The notes beneath the pieces are model-generated. The model had not been told where the DNA came from. It made no database searches and worked only from the letters and a program-made list of their open reading frames with translations. A DNA stretch of 52,276 nucleotides from Paenibacillus cisolokensis (lineage in GTDB: Bacteria > Bacillota > Bacilli > Paenibacillales > Paenibacillaceae): positions 1 to 52,276 of the forward strand of contig NZ_BOVJ01000025.1 in NCBI RefSeq assembly GCF_018403665.1, in the 5' to 3' direction. The position numbers and the translations under genes were made by a program. The stretch's first letter is position 1; the number at the start of each line of letters is the position of its first letter. Below are positions 26,025 to 35,623 of the stretch, one piece after another.

Positions 26025-27767
26025 ATGGGCAAGCTGCATTTGAACAATATCAAGCTGAGGGACAAACTGCTGCTTATGTATCTCTTGTCGGTGTTCATTC
26101 CGATCGTCGTGACGAACGTCGTTTTCTACCATGTCACGACCAACAACATCCGAAACCAGAAAATCCGCGATGCCAACATCGCTCTCGAGAAGCTCCAGCG
26201 CGAGCTTCGCTCCGTCATCGACGAGGCGGCGGGCATCTCTTACCTCTACTACATCGATCCCGTGCTGAACGAGCATCTGAACCGCACTTACGAATCGGAT
26301 ATCGAATATGTGGAAGCGTACAATACGGCGATGAAAGGCGTCTTCAACAAGTCCGAGCAAGCTTACGGCACGATCGCCTCGACGGTCATCTACTCCGATA
26401 ATCCGACAATTCTGACTTCCGGCACGATTCTTCCGCTTACCGATGCGGTGCGCAGCGCGGACTGGTATGCGCAGTTTCGCCGAACGTCCGTCTCGTACCC
26501 GGTTCTGATCCATAGCGGGAACGATTTCAGCTTCGTCCAACGGCTCGACTATGCGGCGTCCGGTCCCTATACGCAGATCGTCAAGATCGATTTGAACATG
26601 AGCACCGTCCGGCGGCTGTTCGCCGATTCCGGATTCGAGGGCAGCGTCTACTTCGTTCATCCTGACGGCACCGTTCAATATACGGACGACCGCGAGGTAG
26701 ATTGGCGCACCGGGGCGACGCCGATGTCCGCAGTGGCGCTGCCGGAGAAGCCGATCGCCTTCAGCAAGCATTATGCGAACAACAACTATTTGAACGGCTG
26801 GAGCCTGCACGGGGTTATGGACGAGAAAGCCGTCCTGCAGGAGGTGCGCAAGTCGAGCGCGTTCGTCTTCTATATGGCCTGCATCAATTTTCTGCTTCCG
26901 TCCCTTATTATCGCGGCGATCTCCCGGTCGATCCACGTGCGCCTCGTACGGATTCTCCGCCATATGAAAAAGGTGAAAAACCAGCATTTCGAAACGATTC
27001 CGTACGAGGAGTCGAGAGACGAAATCGGCCAGCTGACCGGCGAGTTCAACCGGATGACGCAACGGATCGACAGCCTGATCCACGACGTCTACATGGCGGA
27101 CATCCAGAAGAAGGATCTGGAAATCAAGCGGCGGCAGGCGCAGCTGCAGGCGCTTCACAGCCAGATTAATCCGCATTTTCTGTTCAACGCGCTGGAGACG
27201 ATCCGCATGCGCAGCCTGATCAAGGGCGAGGCGGAAACGGCCCGGACGATTAACCGCCTGTCCAAAATTTTCCGCAAAGCGATCGTCTGGAACCGCGACT
27301 GGGTGACCGTGCGGGAAGAGATGGAGCTGATCGAATGTTTTCTCGAAATCCAGAAATACCGTTTTGGCGACAAGCTGGAATACCGGCTGACGGTGGAAGA
27401 GGCAGTCCATGATCTTCGCATCCCGAAAATGACGTTTCTTCCTTTCGTCGAAAACGCGAGCATTCACGGCATCGAGAGCTCTCCGGGCATCGGGCTCATT
27501 ACCGTTCATATCGGATATGCGGACGGCCGGCTTGCGTTCCGGCTGACGGATAACGGCGTCGGAATTCCGCCGGAGAGGCTGGAGAGCATCGTCCGCTATT
27601 TGCAGGGCGGCGACGAAATGGGCGAGCATGTCGGCATGAAGAACGCTTATTACCGCCTCAAGCTGTGCTACAAGGATTCGTTCGATTTTGCCATCCGGAG
27701 CGAGGAGGGAAAAGGCACGGCGATCGAGATCTTGCTGCCGCCGAAGCCCGAAACAGCAGTCGTCTGA
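26025..27767 (+). CDS. YesM-type sensor histidine kinase
   Basis: 580 residues. Two membrane segments (about residues 14-38 and 285-307) flank a large extracellular Cache-like sensor. A HAMP domain follows (RHMKKVKNQHFETIPYEESRDEIGQLTGEFNRM), then the LytS/YesM-type kinase core with phospho-accepting His in SQINPHFLFNALETIR and the ATP-binding N and G boxes FLPFVENASIHGI and LTDNGVGIPPERL. It lies 16 bases after its response regulator. In related Paenibacillus loci such pairs sense extracellular xylan fragments; the ligand here is inferred from neighbours. Confidence 0.92.
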   Translation: MGKLHLNNIKLRDKLLLMYLLSVFIPIVVTNVVFYHVTTNNIRNQKIRDANIALEKLQRELRSVIDEAAGISYLYYIDPVLNEHLNRTYESDIEYVEAYNTAMKGVFNKSEQAYGTIASTVIYSDNPTILTSGTILPLTDAVRSADWYAQFRRTSVSYPVLIHSGNDFSFVQRLDYAASGPYTQIVKIDLNMSTVRRLFADSGFEGSVYFVHPDGTVQYTDDREVDWRTGATPMSAVALPEKPIAFSKHYANNNYLNGWSLHGVMDEKAVLQEVRKSSAFVFYMACINFLLPSLIIAAISRSIHVRLVRILRHMKKVKNQHFETIPYEESRDEIGQLTGEFNRMTQRIDSLIHDVYMADIQKKDLEIKRRQAQLQALHSQINPHFLFNALETIRMRSLIKGEAETARTINRLSKIFRKAIVWNRDWVTVREEMELIECFLEIQKYRFGDKLEYRLTVEEAVHDLRIPKMTFLPFVENASIHGIESSPGIGLITVHIGYADGRLAFRLTDNGVGIPPERLESIVRYLQGGDEMGEHVGMKNAYYRLKLCYKDSFDFAIRSEEGKGTAIEILLPPKPETAVV

Positions 27768-27895
27768 ATGATGCCGCCGAAGCCCGAAACGCCGGTCAGT
27801 TGAAGGTCATACGCTGCTTACACAAAGGGGCGGCAAGGGCCATGGTGTTTTCAATATGGTTTTCAAAGTACGATCTAAAGTTTGGAGGGTAAAAG

Positions 27896-27918
27896 TGGAA
27901 ACGGTTTCTTTCTATAAT
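27896..27918 (+). promoter_or_regulatory. Promoter with embedded cre-like site before lplA
   Basis: Perfect -10 TATAAT at 27913-27918. TGGAAACGGTTTCT (27896-27909) resembles cre with two mismatches and is a near-perfect palindrome lying where a -35 would be, so CcpA binding would compete with polymerase. Confidence 0.5.
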
Positions 27919-27960
27919 GAAAGAGCTTACAAAAAAGAAGCTGAAAGGGGCGAGCAAGTT

Positions 27961-29661
27961 ATGGTTCGAAAATGGTTGTCCGCCGTTCTGGCCGCCATGC
28001 TGGTCGTAATGGCTGCCTGCAGCAGCGGCAGTGGAAACGAAAGCGGCGGCGCTTCCGCCGGAGGAGAAGATTCGAACTCCGCAAGCGCCGAGAATCGCTC
28101 GGACGACGACAAAACGCCGGTTACGTTCACGTACTACAGCTTCAATACCGGTAAAGACGTGATGGCGTCCGAGACGACGATCGGCAAGGAACTGCAGCAG
28201 CAGACCGGCGTCGATTTCAAAATCGAATATCTCGTCGGCGACATCAAGACGAAGTCCGGCGTCATGATCGCAAGCGGCGACTATCCGGACGTCATCGTGC
28301 CGGAAGGCGAGATCGACAAGCTGCTCGACGCGGGCGCATTCATCCCGCTCGACGAGCTTATCGAAGAGCATGGGCCGAACATCAAGCGGGTATACGGACC
28401 TTACATGGATAAATTCCGGCAGGCGGACGGCAAAATTTATCACCTCCCGTTTTCCGCCAATCAAGGCTACATCGGCGAGCCGAATATCAGTCAGGGAGCG
28501 TTCTGGATTCAACGATCCGTCCTGAAGGAATTCGGCTATCCGAAAATCAAGACGCTGGACGAATATTTCGATCTGATCAAACGCTACAAGGACAAATACC
28601 CGCAGGTGGACGGCAAAGATACGATCGGCTTCGTCTCGTTCGCCGGCGTGGCCGACAGCTTCTTCACGCTGACGAATCCGGCGATGCATCTGGCCGGTTA
28701 TCCGAACGACGGCGACGTCATCGTCGATATGGAAACCCATGAAGCGAAAGTGTACCAGGCGACCGATCTGGAGAAGCGCTGGATCCAGAAGCTGAATGAG
28801 ATCAATGCGCAAGGGCTGTTCGATTCGGAGTCGTTCGTCATGAACAAGGACCAGTACCTCGCCAAGCTGACAAGCGGCCGCGTCCTCGGGTACTTCAACT
28901 ACGCCTGGCAGGTCGGCGACGCCACCAACAATCTCAAGCTGGCGGGGATTGACGAGAAGCGCTACGCGCCGCTTCCGATCGTGTTCGACGCCGACATCAA
29001 GGATCAATACCTCGATCCGCCGGCATTCGTGAACAACCGCGGCATCGGAATTTCCGTCAAGGCGAAAGACCCGGTCCGGATCATCCAATATTTCGACAAT
29101 CTGCTGAAGGAAGAAAACCAGATTCTCGTGCAATGGGGCATCAAGGACGAGACGTACAGCGTCGATGAGAACGGACGCTTCTATTTGAACGACGAGCAGA
29201 AGCTGAAACGCGACGATCCCGAGTTCAAGCGCTCCTTCGGCTTCCAGTATTTCGAGTACGCCTGGCCTCGCTACGGCAACAATTCGGTGTTGGCCGACGG
29301 CAACGCTTACGGCGTCGGGAATCAGCCGGAGGTGGCGTATGCGGGGTATACCGAGGGCGACAAAAAATTCTCGATGCGTACGGCGTCAAGACGTTCGCCG
29401 AATATTTCAGCAAGCCGGACGAACGTCCGTGGTACCCGGCATGGAGCATCAACAAAGGCCAGAACACGCCGGAGCAGCTTTTCGTGCAGAAGGCGAGCGA
29501 CCTGCAGAAGAAATATTTGCCGAAGCTGATCTTGTCGGACCCGTCCGAGTTCGAGTCGCTGTGGACCGAGTACGTGAACGAGTTCGCCAAGCTGGATGCG
29601 AAATCGTATGAGGCGTTCGTTACGAAAGTGGTGAAAGACCGCGTCGCCGGCAAGTGGTAAC
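27961..29661 (+). pseudogene. lplA: Aldouronate-type ABC transporter binding lipoprotein (LplA-like), frameshifted near the end
   Basis: About 566 residues when repaired, the large LplA/YtcQ-type binding protein rather than the 430-residue sugar type. Lipobox AAC at residues 18-20 (MLVVMAACSSGSG). Typical segments: FTYYSFNTGKDVMASETTIG and IASGDYPDVIVPEGEIDKLLD. The frame is lost in the A-run 29362-29367; one extra A restores EGDKKILDAYGVKTFAEYFSKP and runs to the TAA at 29659-29661. ATG 27961 follows GAAAGGGG. First gene of the transport unit and directly downstream of the YesMN-type pair. Confidence 0.88.
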
Positions 29662-29684
29662 ACGGGCAACGACGTTGCAATAGG

Positions 29685-29712
29685 CCGGAACTGCTGCCGC
29701 ATTCCGGCTTTT
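29685..29712 (+). terminator. Intra-operon hairpin between lplA and lplB
   Basis: GCCGGAA (29685-29691) and TTCCGGC (29702-29708) form a 7-pair stem followed by TTTT. A partial terminator here would raise binding-protein output relative to the permeases. Confidence 0.6.
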
Positions 29713-29741
29713 CCGTCACGGAAGGAGTGGAGACGATACAA

Positions 29742-30647
29742 GTGGCGTTTTTCAGAAAGCTTGCCAGACAGAAGATGCTTGTGCTCATGTCGGTGCCGTT
29801 CCTCCTTTGGCTGATTCTGTTCAAATACGTCCCGTTGTGGGGCTGGACCATCGCCTTTCAGAAATACCGTCCGGCCAAACCGTTCGGCGATCAGGAATGG
29901 GTCGGCCTGGCGAATTTCGAATTTTTATTTCAGGACGACAGCTTCTACCAGGTGCTGCGCAATACGATCGTCATGAGCTCCATCAAGCTCGTGCTCGGCT
30001 TCGTCACGGCCATTGCGCTTGCGATCCTTCTCAACGAGCTGCGCAGCCTCGTCTTCAAGCGCATCGTCCAGACGATCAGCTACCTGCCGCACTTTATTTC
30101 CTGGGTGGTGGCGGCCAGCATTATCTCAACCGTGCTTGCGCCGGAAGGCATCTTCAACATTTTGCTGCTCAAGCTCGGCATGATCGATCAGCCGGTGCTG
30201 TGGCTCGGCATCGGGGAATATTTCTGGGGCATTCTCGGCGTATCCGAGGTATGGAAGGATGTCGGCTGGAATACGATCGTCTATCTGGCGGCCATGACAA
30301 CGATCGATCCGGCGCAGTACGAAGCGGCGGAAATCGACGGGGCCAGCCGCTTCCAGCGCATTTTGTACATTACGCTGCCTGGCCTGAAGCCGGTTATCGT
30401 CATTCTGCTCATTATGAATCTCGGGCATATTCTGGAGGCCGGGTTCGAGCCGCAATATTTGCTCGGCAACAGCATGACCGTCGACTACTCCGACAATCTG
30501 GACATTTTCGTCCTGAAGTACGGCATGAATATGGGCAATTATTCGCTTGCGACCGCGGCGGGCATGTTCAAGACCGTCGTCAGCTTTATCTTTCTCTTAA
30601 CCGCCAACGCGATCGCCAAGAAGCTCGGCGAAAACAGACTGTTCTAA
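29742..30647 (+). CDS. lplB: ABC transporter permease, LplB type
   Basis: 301 residues with about six transmembrane helices (the first is MLVLMSVPFLLWLILFKYV). The cytoplasmic EAA loop reads YEAAEIDGASRFQRILYITLPGLKP. It matches the LplB/YteP permease class that works with LplA-type binding proteins. GTG 29742 is preferred, since GGAG at 29729-29732 is 9 bases upstream; GTG 29727 overlaps the ribosome binding site. The next permease begins 12 bases after its stop. Confidence 0.9.
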   Translation: MAFFRKLARQKMLVLMSVPFLLWLILFKYVPLWGWTIAFQKYRPAKPFGDQEWVGLANFEFLFQDDSFYQVLRNTIVMSSIKLVLGFVTAIALAILLNELRSLVFKRIVQTISYLPHFISWVVAASIISTVLAPEGIFNILLLKLGMIDQPVLWLGIGEYFWGILGVSEVWKDVGWNTIVYLAAMTTIDPAQYEAAEIDGASRFQRILYITLPGLKPVIVILLIMNLGHILEAGFEPQYLLGNSMTVDYSDNLDIFVLKYGMNMGNYSLATAAGMFKTVVSFIFLLTANAIAKKLGENRLF

Positions 30648-30659
30648 GGAGGCGCCGCG

Positions 30660-31582
30660 ATGATGAGAACGAGCTCGCCGCCGGGAAAGCACGGCGGTTT
30701 GGCGGACCGGTTGTTCGATATTTTCAATATTGTCTTTATGATCTTGCTGGTCGTGGTGACGCTGTATCCGTTCATCAACATGCTGGCGATGTCGTTCAAC
30801 GACGCGAACGATTCGATCCGCGGCGGCATCTATTTGTGGCCGCGGGTCTGGACGCTGCACAACTATGAATATATTTTAACGAATCGTCGATTTACGGCGC
30901 GACGCTGATTTCGATATTGCGCACCGTTGTCGGGACGGCGGTATCCGTCTTCTGCACCGCCATGCTCGCCTACACGGTAAGCCGCCAGGATTATGTGCTG
31001 CGCAAGTTCGTGACGATGGCGTTCGTGTTCACGATGTATTTCAGCGGCGGTCTTATTCCCGGTTATCTGCTCATCCGCGAGCTGGGGCTGATCAATTCGT
31101 TCTGGGTCTATATTTTTCCCGGCATTATCGGCGTATTCAACATGATCGTCATCCGCTCCTTTATCGAGGGGCTTCCGGACGGCATTCTGGAATCGGCCAA
31201 AATCGACGGCGCCGGCGACTTTACGACCTTCATCCGCATCGTACTGCCGCTGACCGTACCGGCGCTGGCTACCGTCTCGCTGTTTGTCGCGGTCGCGCAA
31301 TGGAACTCCTGGTTCGATGTCTTTCTCTACAACTCGTCGAACATCAACTTGAGCACGCTTCAATACGAGCTGATGAAAATATTGCAAACTTCCAATACCG
31401 CGGCCAATTCGATGACAGCCGCCGATCAGTTCGCTTCCGGCCAAGGGGGGACCGCGACCGTCACCCCGACGTCGATCCGGGCGACGATGACGATTATCGC
31501 GAGCGTGCCGATCATTATGGTTTATCCGTTTTTGCAGAAATATTTTGTTAAGGGCATGACGGTGGGCGGCGTGAAAGGATAA
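30660..31582 (+). pseudogene. ytcP: ABC transporter permease, YtcP/LplC type, frameshifted
   Basis: About 307 residues when repaired. The N-terminal helix (IFNIVFMILLVVVTLYPFINMLAMSF) and the rest (MYFSGGLIPGYLLIRELGLINSF, EAA-like loop ILESAKIDGAGDFTTFIRIVLPL, end [12 protein letters not shown]) match YtcP. The frame breaks near 30884; one added T restores YILTNSSIYGATLISILRT. ATG 30660 is 7 bases after AAGGAGG, which overlaps the stop of lplB. Completes the aldouronate importer; no ATPase is encoded nearby. Confidence 0.9.
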
Positions 31583-31659
31583 GTCGCTTGAATGCTCGGC
31601 GAGGCTATCGCATCTGCGGGAGCAGGCCGGGGGCTATTTGCCGAAGGGAGGGAATTCGA

Positions 31660-33740
31660 ATGAAAAGTCCGGGTTATGCATGCTGGCTGCGCTTCGACCG
31701 CATTGCCGATCCGGCGCTGCTTGCGCGCTACAGGCAATGGTGCGGAAAAATTGTCGTTTTATCGGGGGCCGATTCGCAAGGTCCGCTCAGGACAGCCGTC
31801 CGCGAGCTGACGGAAGGGATCGGCTCGCTGCTCGGGATGCGGCCGGCCGTTGTGAACACGGCGGGAACGTCGGAACCGCAGCGGGAGCGGTTTATCGTGC
31901 TGGACGTCTCCGGCGGTCCGGATTCGGCGCATACGGACGGCGGCGAAGCGGATGCGCCGGCTTCACCGGACGGCTACCGGATCAGGACCGTATACCGGGA
32001 TGGCGGCGAATATATCAGGATTGCGGGGGAGTCGCCGGGCGGCGCGTTATATGCCGTTTTCCATTTTTGCGGCTCTTGGCGACAGGCTCCGGCATCGAGG
32101 CGCTGGATATCGCGGAAGCGCCCGCATGCAAGCTGCGAATGATCAACCATTGGGACAATATGGACGGCAGCGTCGAGCGCGGTTACGCCGGGCGGTCGAT
32201 CTTTTTCCGGAACGGTGAAGTGTTGGCCTCTTCCCCGCGTATTCGCGATTATGCGAGACTGATGGCTTCCATCGGCCTCAACGGTATCGCCATCAACAAC
32301 GTAAACGTTCATCGTCTTGAATCGTCGCTGATTACGGAGCGGCTGCTGCCGGATGTCGCCGCCATTGCGGAGCTGTTCCGCGAATACGGCATCCGGCTGT
32401 TTCTGAGCGTCAATTACGCCAGTCCCGTCGAGCTCGGGGAGCTGCCGACGGCCGATCCGGTCGACCGGCGCGTCGCCGAATGGTGGATGCGGAGGGCGGC
32501 GGACATATACCGGCATATTCCCGATTTCGGCGGTTTTGTCGTGAAGGCCGATTCGGAGAACCGGCCCGGACCTTTTACATACGGACGCGACCATGCCGAT
32601 GGGGCCAACATGCTCGCGGATGCGCTCGCGCCTTACGGCGGACTGGTGCTGTGGCGCTGCTTCGTTTACAACTGCCGTCAGGATTGGCGCGATCGCACCA
32701 CCGACCGGGCGCGTGCCGCTTACGATCATTTCAAACCGCTGGACGGCCGGTTCCGGGACAACGTCGTGCTGCAAATCAAGAACGGGCCGATGGATTTTCA
32801 GGTGCGGGAACCGGTGTCGCCGCTGTTCGGAGCGATGGAGCGAACGAATCAGATCATGGAATTCCAAATTACGCAGGAGTACACCGGGCAACAAAGGCAT
32901 GTATGCTATTTGATCCCGCAATGGAAAGAAATTTTGGACTTCGATACTCTTCTCAAGGGCGAAGGAAGCGCGGTGAAGGCAATCGCGGCCGGACAGGTCC
33001 ATCCGTACACGCATTGCGGCATTACGGCTGTGTCCAATGTAGGGGACGACGACAATTGGACAGGGCATCATTTGGCGCAGGCCAATCTGTACGGCTACGG
33101 CCGGCTGATCTGGAATCCGGAGCTGGCGGCGGCGGAAATCGCCGAGGAATGGACGCGGCTGACGTTCGGCGCGGACCCGGAGGCGTTGTCCGTCGTGACC
33201 GGCCTGCTGCTGGAATCGTGGCCGATCTATGAGCAGTATACGTCGCCGCTCGGCGTCGGGTGGATGGTGAAGCCCCATGTTCATTACGGGCCGGATGTTG
33301 ACGGATACGAATATTCGAAGTGGGGCACCTATCACTTCGCTGATTGCCGCGGCATCGGCGTTGACCGGACGCAGGCTAGCGGAACGGGATATACGGCCCA
33401 ATACGAATCGGCCAACGCGGAACGCTACGAGCGGCTGGAAACATGTCCGGACGAGCTGCTGCTGTTCTTTCATCATGTGCCGTATACGCACCGGCTGCAA
33501 TCGGGGAAGACCGTCATTCAGCATATTTACGACACGCACTTCGAAGGAGTGGAGCGGTTGCAATATTGGATCGGCCGCTGGGCGGAGCTGGAAGGCAAAA
33601 TCGACGCGGACCGCTTCGGCCATGTGAGCGAACGGCTTAAGGAGCAGCTGGATAGCGCGAAAGAGTGGCGGGACGTGATCAATACGTATTTCTACCGCAA
33701 ATCCGGCATCGCCGACGAACGCGGCCGGGTCATTTATTAA
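31660..33740 (+). pseudogene. aguA: GH67 alpha-glucuronidase, broken by one frameshift
   Basis: About 693 residues when repaired, full length for GH67. It removes 4-O-methylglucuronic acid from the non-reducing end of aldouronates inside the cell. The acid Glu is in [11 protein letters not shown]; the [17 protein letters not shown] segment holds the Asp and Glu of the base site. Also typical: [21 protein letters not shown] and the late [14 protein letters not shown]. The frame breaks in the T-run 32064-32068; one added T gives [23 protein letters not shown] 31660 follows GAAGGGAGGGAA. No signal peptide. Immediately upstream of the GH10 xylanase, as in the Paenibacillus sp. JDR-2 aldouronate cluster. 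Confidence 0.93.
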
Positions 33741-33762
33741 GGAAGGAGCGGGTTCGAACAAG

Positions 33763-34803
33763 ATGGCATCCTCAAGCTTTCAAGCGGGCGCGACGGACAT
33801 GGGCATCCCGAAGCTGCGAGAGCGGTACGGAGATTGCTTCGATATCGGCGCCGCGGTGAATATGACGACGATGGAGACGCAGCGGGAATTGCTGGCCGCT
33901 CATTTCAACAGTTTGACGGCGGAGAACGATATGAAATTCGAACGGATTCACCCGGATGAAGGGACGTACGACTTCGAGGCGGCGGACCGGATCGTCGCCT
34001 TCGCGGATGAGCACGGCATGAAAGTTCGCGGACATACGCTCGTCTGGCATAATCAGACGCCGGAGTGGGTGTTTCGGGCGCCGGGCGGCGGGCCGGCGGA
34101 CCGCAAGACGCTGCTGGCGCGGATGAAAAGCCATATCGACACGGTGGTCGGCCGGTACAAGGGTCGGATCTATTGCTGGGACGTCGTGAACGAAGCGGTG
34201 GACGATGGCGCCGGCGCCTGGCTTCGGCGTTCTCCCTGGCGCGAAGGAATCGGGGAGGACTACATCGCGCGCGCGTTCGAATACGCCCATGCAGCGGACC
34301 CGTCGGCGCTGCTGTTCTACAACGATTACAACGAATGCCATCCGGAGAAGCGGGACAAGATCATCCGTCTGCTGCGCACGTTGCAAGCGCAAGGCGTGCC
34401 GGTTCACGGCGTCGGACTTCAGGGCCACTGGAGCTTGAACGAACCGGAGCCGGACGATATCCGCGCCGCCATCGAAGGCTACGCGGCGCTCGGTTTGCAG
34501 CTGCAAGTGACGGAGCTGGACGTCTCCGTCTTCGAGTTCGGCGACCGCAGGACGGACTTGTCGGAGCCGCCGGCGGAACGGATGGAGCGGCAGGCGGAAC
34601 GGTACGAGCGGATCTTCCGCCTGTTTCGGGAATATAAGGATGTCATTGCAGCGGTCACCTTCTGGGGGGCGGCCGACGATTACACGTGGCTGGACGACTT
34701 TCCGGTGCGGGGGCGCAAAAACTGGCCGCTGCTCTTCGACGAGCGGCACCGGCCGAAGCCGGCGTTTTGGCGGGTCGCAGAATGGGGGGGATTGCAACCA
34801 TAA
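33763..34803 (+). CDS. xynA2: Intracellular GH10 endo-xylanase (XynA2-like)
   Basis: 346 residues comprising only a GH10 barrel, with no signal peptide or carbohydrate-binding module. The acid/base Glu144 lies in WDVVNEAVDD and the nucleophile Glu251 in VTELDVSVFEFG. Substrate-site segments NDMKFE, RGHTLVWHNQTPEW and WGAADDYTWLDDF are intact. It hydrolyses short xylo-oligosaccharides left after GH67 removes the glucuronate side group. ATG 33763 follows GGAAGGAG by 14 bases. Last gene of the operon. No GH43 or GH52 beta-xylosidase follows, so xylobiose cleavage must be encoded elsewhere. Confidence 0.93.
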   Translation: MASSSFQAGATDMGIPKLRERYGDCFDIGAAVNMTTMETQRELLAAHFNSLTAENDMKFERIHPDEGTYDFEAADRIVAFADEHGMKVRGHTLVWHNQTPEWVFRAPGGGPADRKTLLARMKSHIDTVVGRYKGRIYCWDVVNEAVDDGAGAWLRRSPWREGIGEDYIARAFEYAHAADPSALLFYNDYNECHPEKRDKIIRLLRTLQAQGVPVHGVGLQGHWSLNEPEPDDIRAAIEGYAALGLQLQVTELDVSVFEFGDRRTDLSEPPAERMERQAERYERIFRLFREYKDVIAAVTFWGAADDYTWLDDFPVRGRKNWPLLFDERHRPKPAFWRVAEWGGLQP

Positions 34804-34814
34804 GCTTTAAAAGA

Positions 34815-34853
34815 GCAAAGCCGGCCACCCAATAACGGGTGTCCGGCTTTTGC
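34815..34853. terminator. Bidirectional terminator between xynA2 and the amino acid ABC genes
   Basis: GCAAAGCCGG..ACCC (34815-34830) pairs with GGGT..CCGGCTTTTGC (34837-34853) around an AATAAC loop. The stem has an A/T-rich base on both sides and can serve both convergent transcripts. Confidence 0.75.
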
Positions 34854-34900
34854 GAACTCGTACTGTTTACGGATTACCTGCAGCCGGCTGCGGCCGCTTC

Positions 34901-35623
34901 CTACAGCACCTGCTCGAGAAACCGGGCGGCGCGTTCGCTCTGCGGTCGGGTGAAGAACTCCTCCGGCTTCGCCTTCTCGATTAGCAGGCCTCCGTCGAGA
35001 AAATATACCGTGTCCGCCGCCTCGCGCGCGAACTTCATCTCGTGCGTCACGATCAGCATCGTCATTCCGGACGAAGCCAGATCGCGGATAACGGACAGCA
35101 CTTCCTTCACCATCTCCGGATCGAGCGCGGACGTCGGCTCGTCGAACAGCATGACGTCCGGGTCCATCGCCAGCGACCTGGCGATTGCGACGCGCTGTTT
35201 CTGCCCTCCGGACAGTCTGGACGGGTACACGTCGGCTTTATCTTCGAGTCCGACGCGCCTGAGCAGCTCGAGCCCCTTGGCGCGGGCCTCCTCCCGGGAA
35301 AGCCCCTTCACCTTGACCGGCGCAAAGGCGATGTTGTCGATGACGGTCATATGCGGAAACAGATGAAAATGCTGAAAAACCATGCCGATCCGCTGCCGAA
35401 CTTTCGTAATATCCGTCTTCGGGTCCGTAATCTCGATTCCGTCGATCTCGATGCGGCCCCCGCTCGGCGTTTCCAGCATGTTGAGGCAGCGGAGGAAGGT
35501 CGATTTGCCGGAGCCCGACGGCCCGATGACGGCGACCACTTCGCCGCGCTCGACGCTCGTCGTAATCCCGCGGAGCACTTCCAGCTTGCCGAACGATTTG
35601 GTCAATTGCTCAACGTTAATCAC
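34901..35623 (-). CDS. glnQ: Polar amino acid ABC transporter ATP-binding protein (GlnQ type)
   Basis: 240 residues, the standard size. Walker A is GPSGSGKST (34-42), the signature is LSGGQKQRVAIARSLA, Walker B is VMLFDEPTSALDP and the switch His is in VTHEMKFARE. The closest match by eye is the GlnQ/ArtM group for glutamine or other polar amino acids. GTG 35623 follows AAGGAGG by 10 bases and overlaps the end of the fused permease gene by 8 bases, indicating coupling. It powers that permease at the inner face of the membrane. Confidence 0.92.
   Translation of the reverse strand: MINVEQLTKSFGKLEVLRGITTSVERGEVVAVIGPSGSGKSTFLRCLNMLETPSGGRIEIDGIEITDPKTDITKVRQRIGMVFQHFHLFPHMTVIDNIAFAPVKVKGLSREEARAKGLELLRRVGLEDKADVYPSRLSGGQKQRVAIARSLAMDPDVMLFDEPTSALDPEMVKEVLSVIRDLASSGMTMLIVTHEMKFAREAADTVYFLDGGLLIEKAKPEEFFTRPQSERAARFLEQVL

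Noticed and set aside
24332-26098. A 588-residue open frame antisense to the yesN-type gene
   Set aside because: It lies wholly opposite a clear response regulator, has Arg/Asp/His-rich composition typical of GC-rich antisense frames, and no ribosome binding site or domain.
31974-33761. A 595-residue antisense frame opposite aguA
   Set aside because: It mirrors the GH67 reading frame; no recognisable motif, start signal or promoter.
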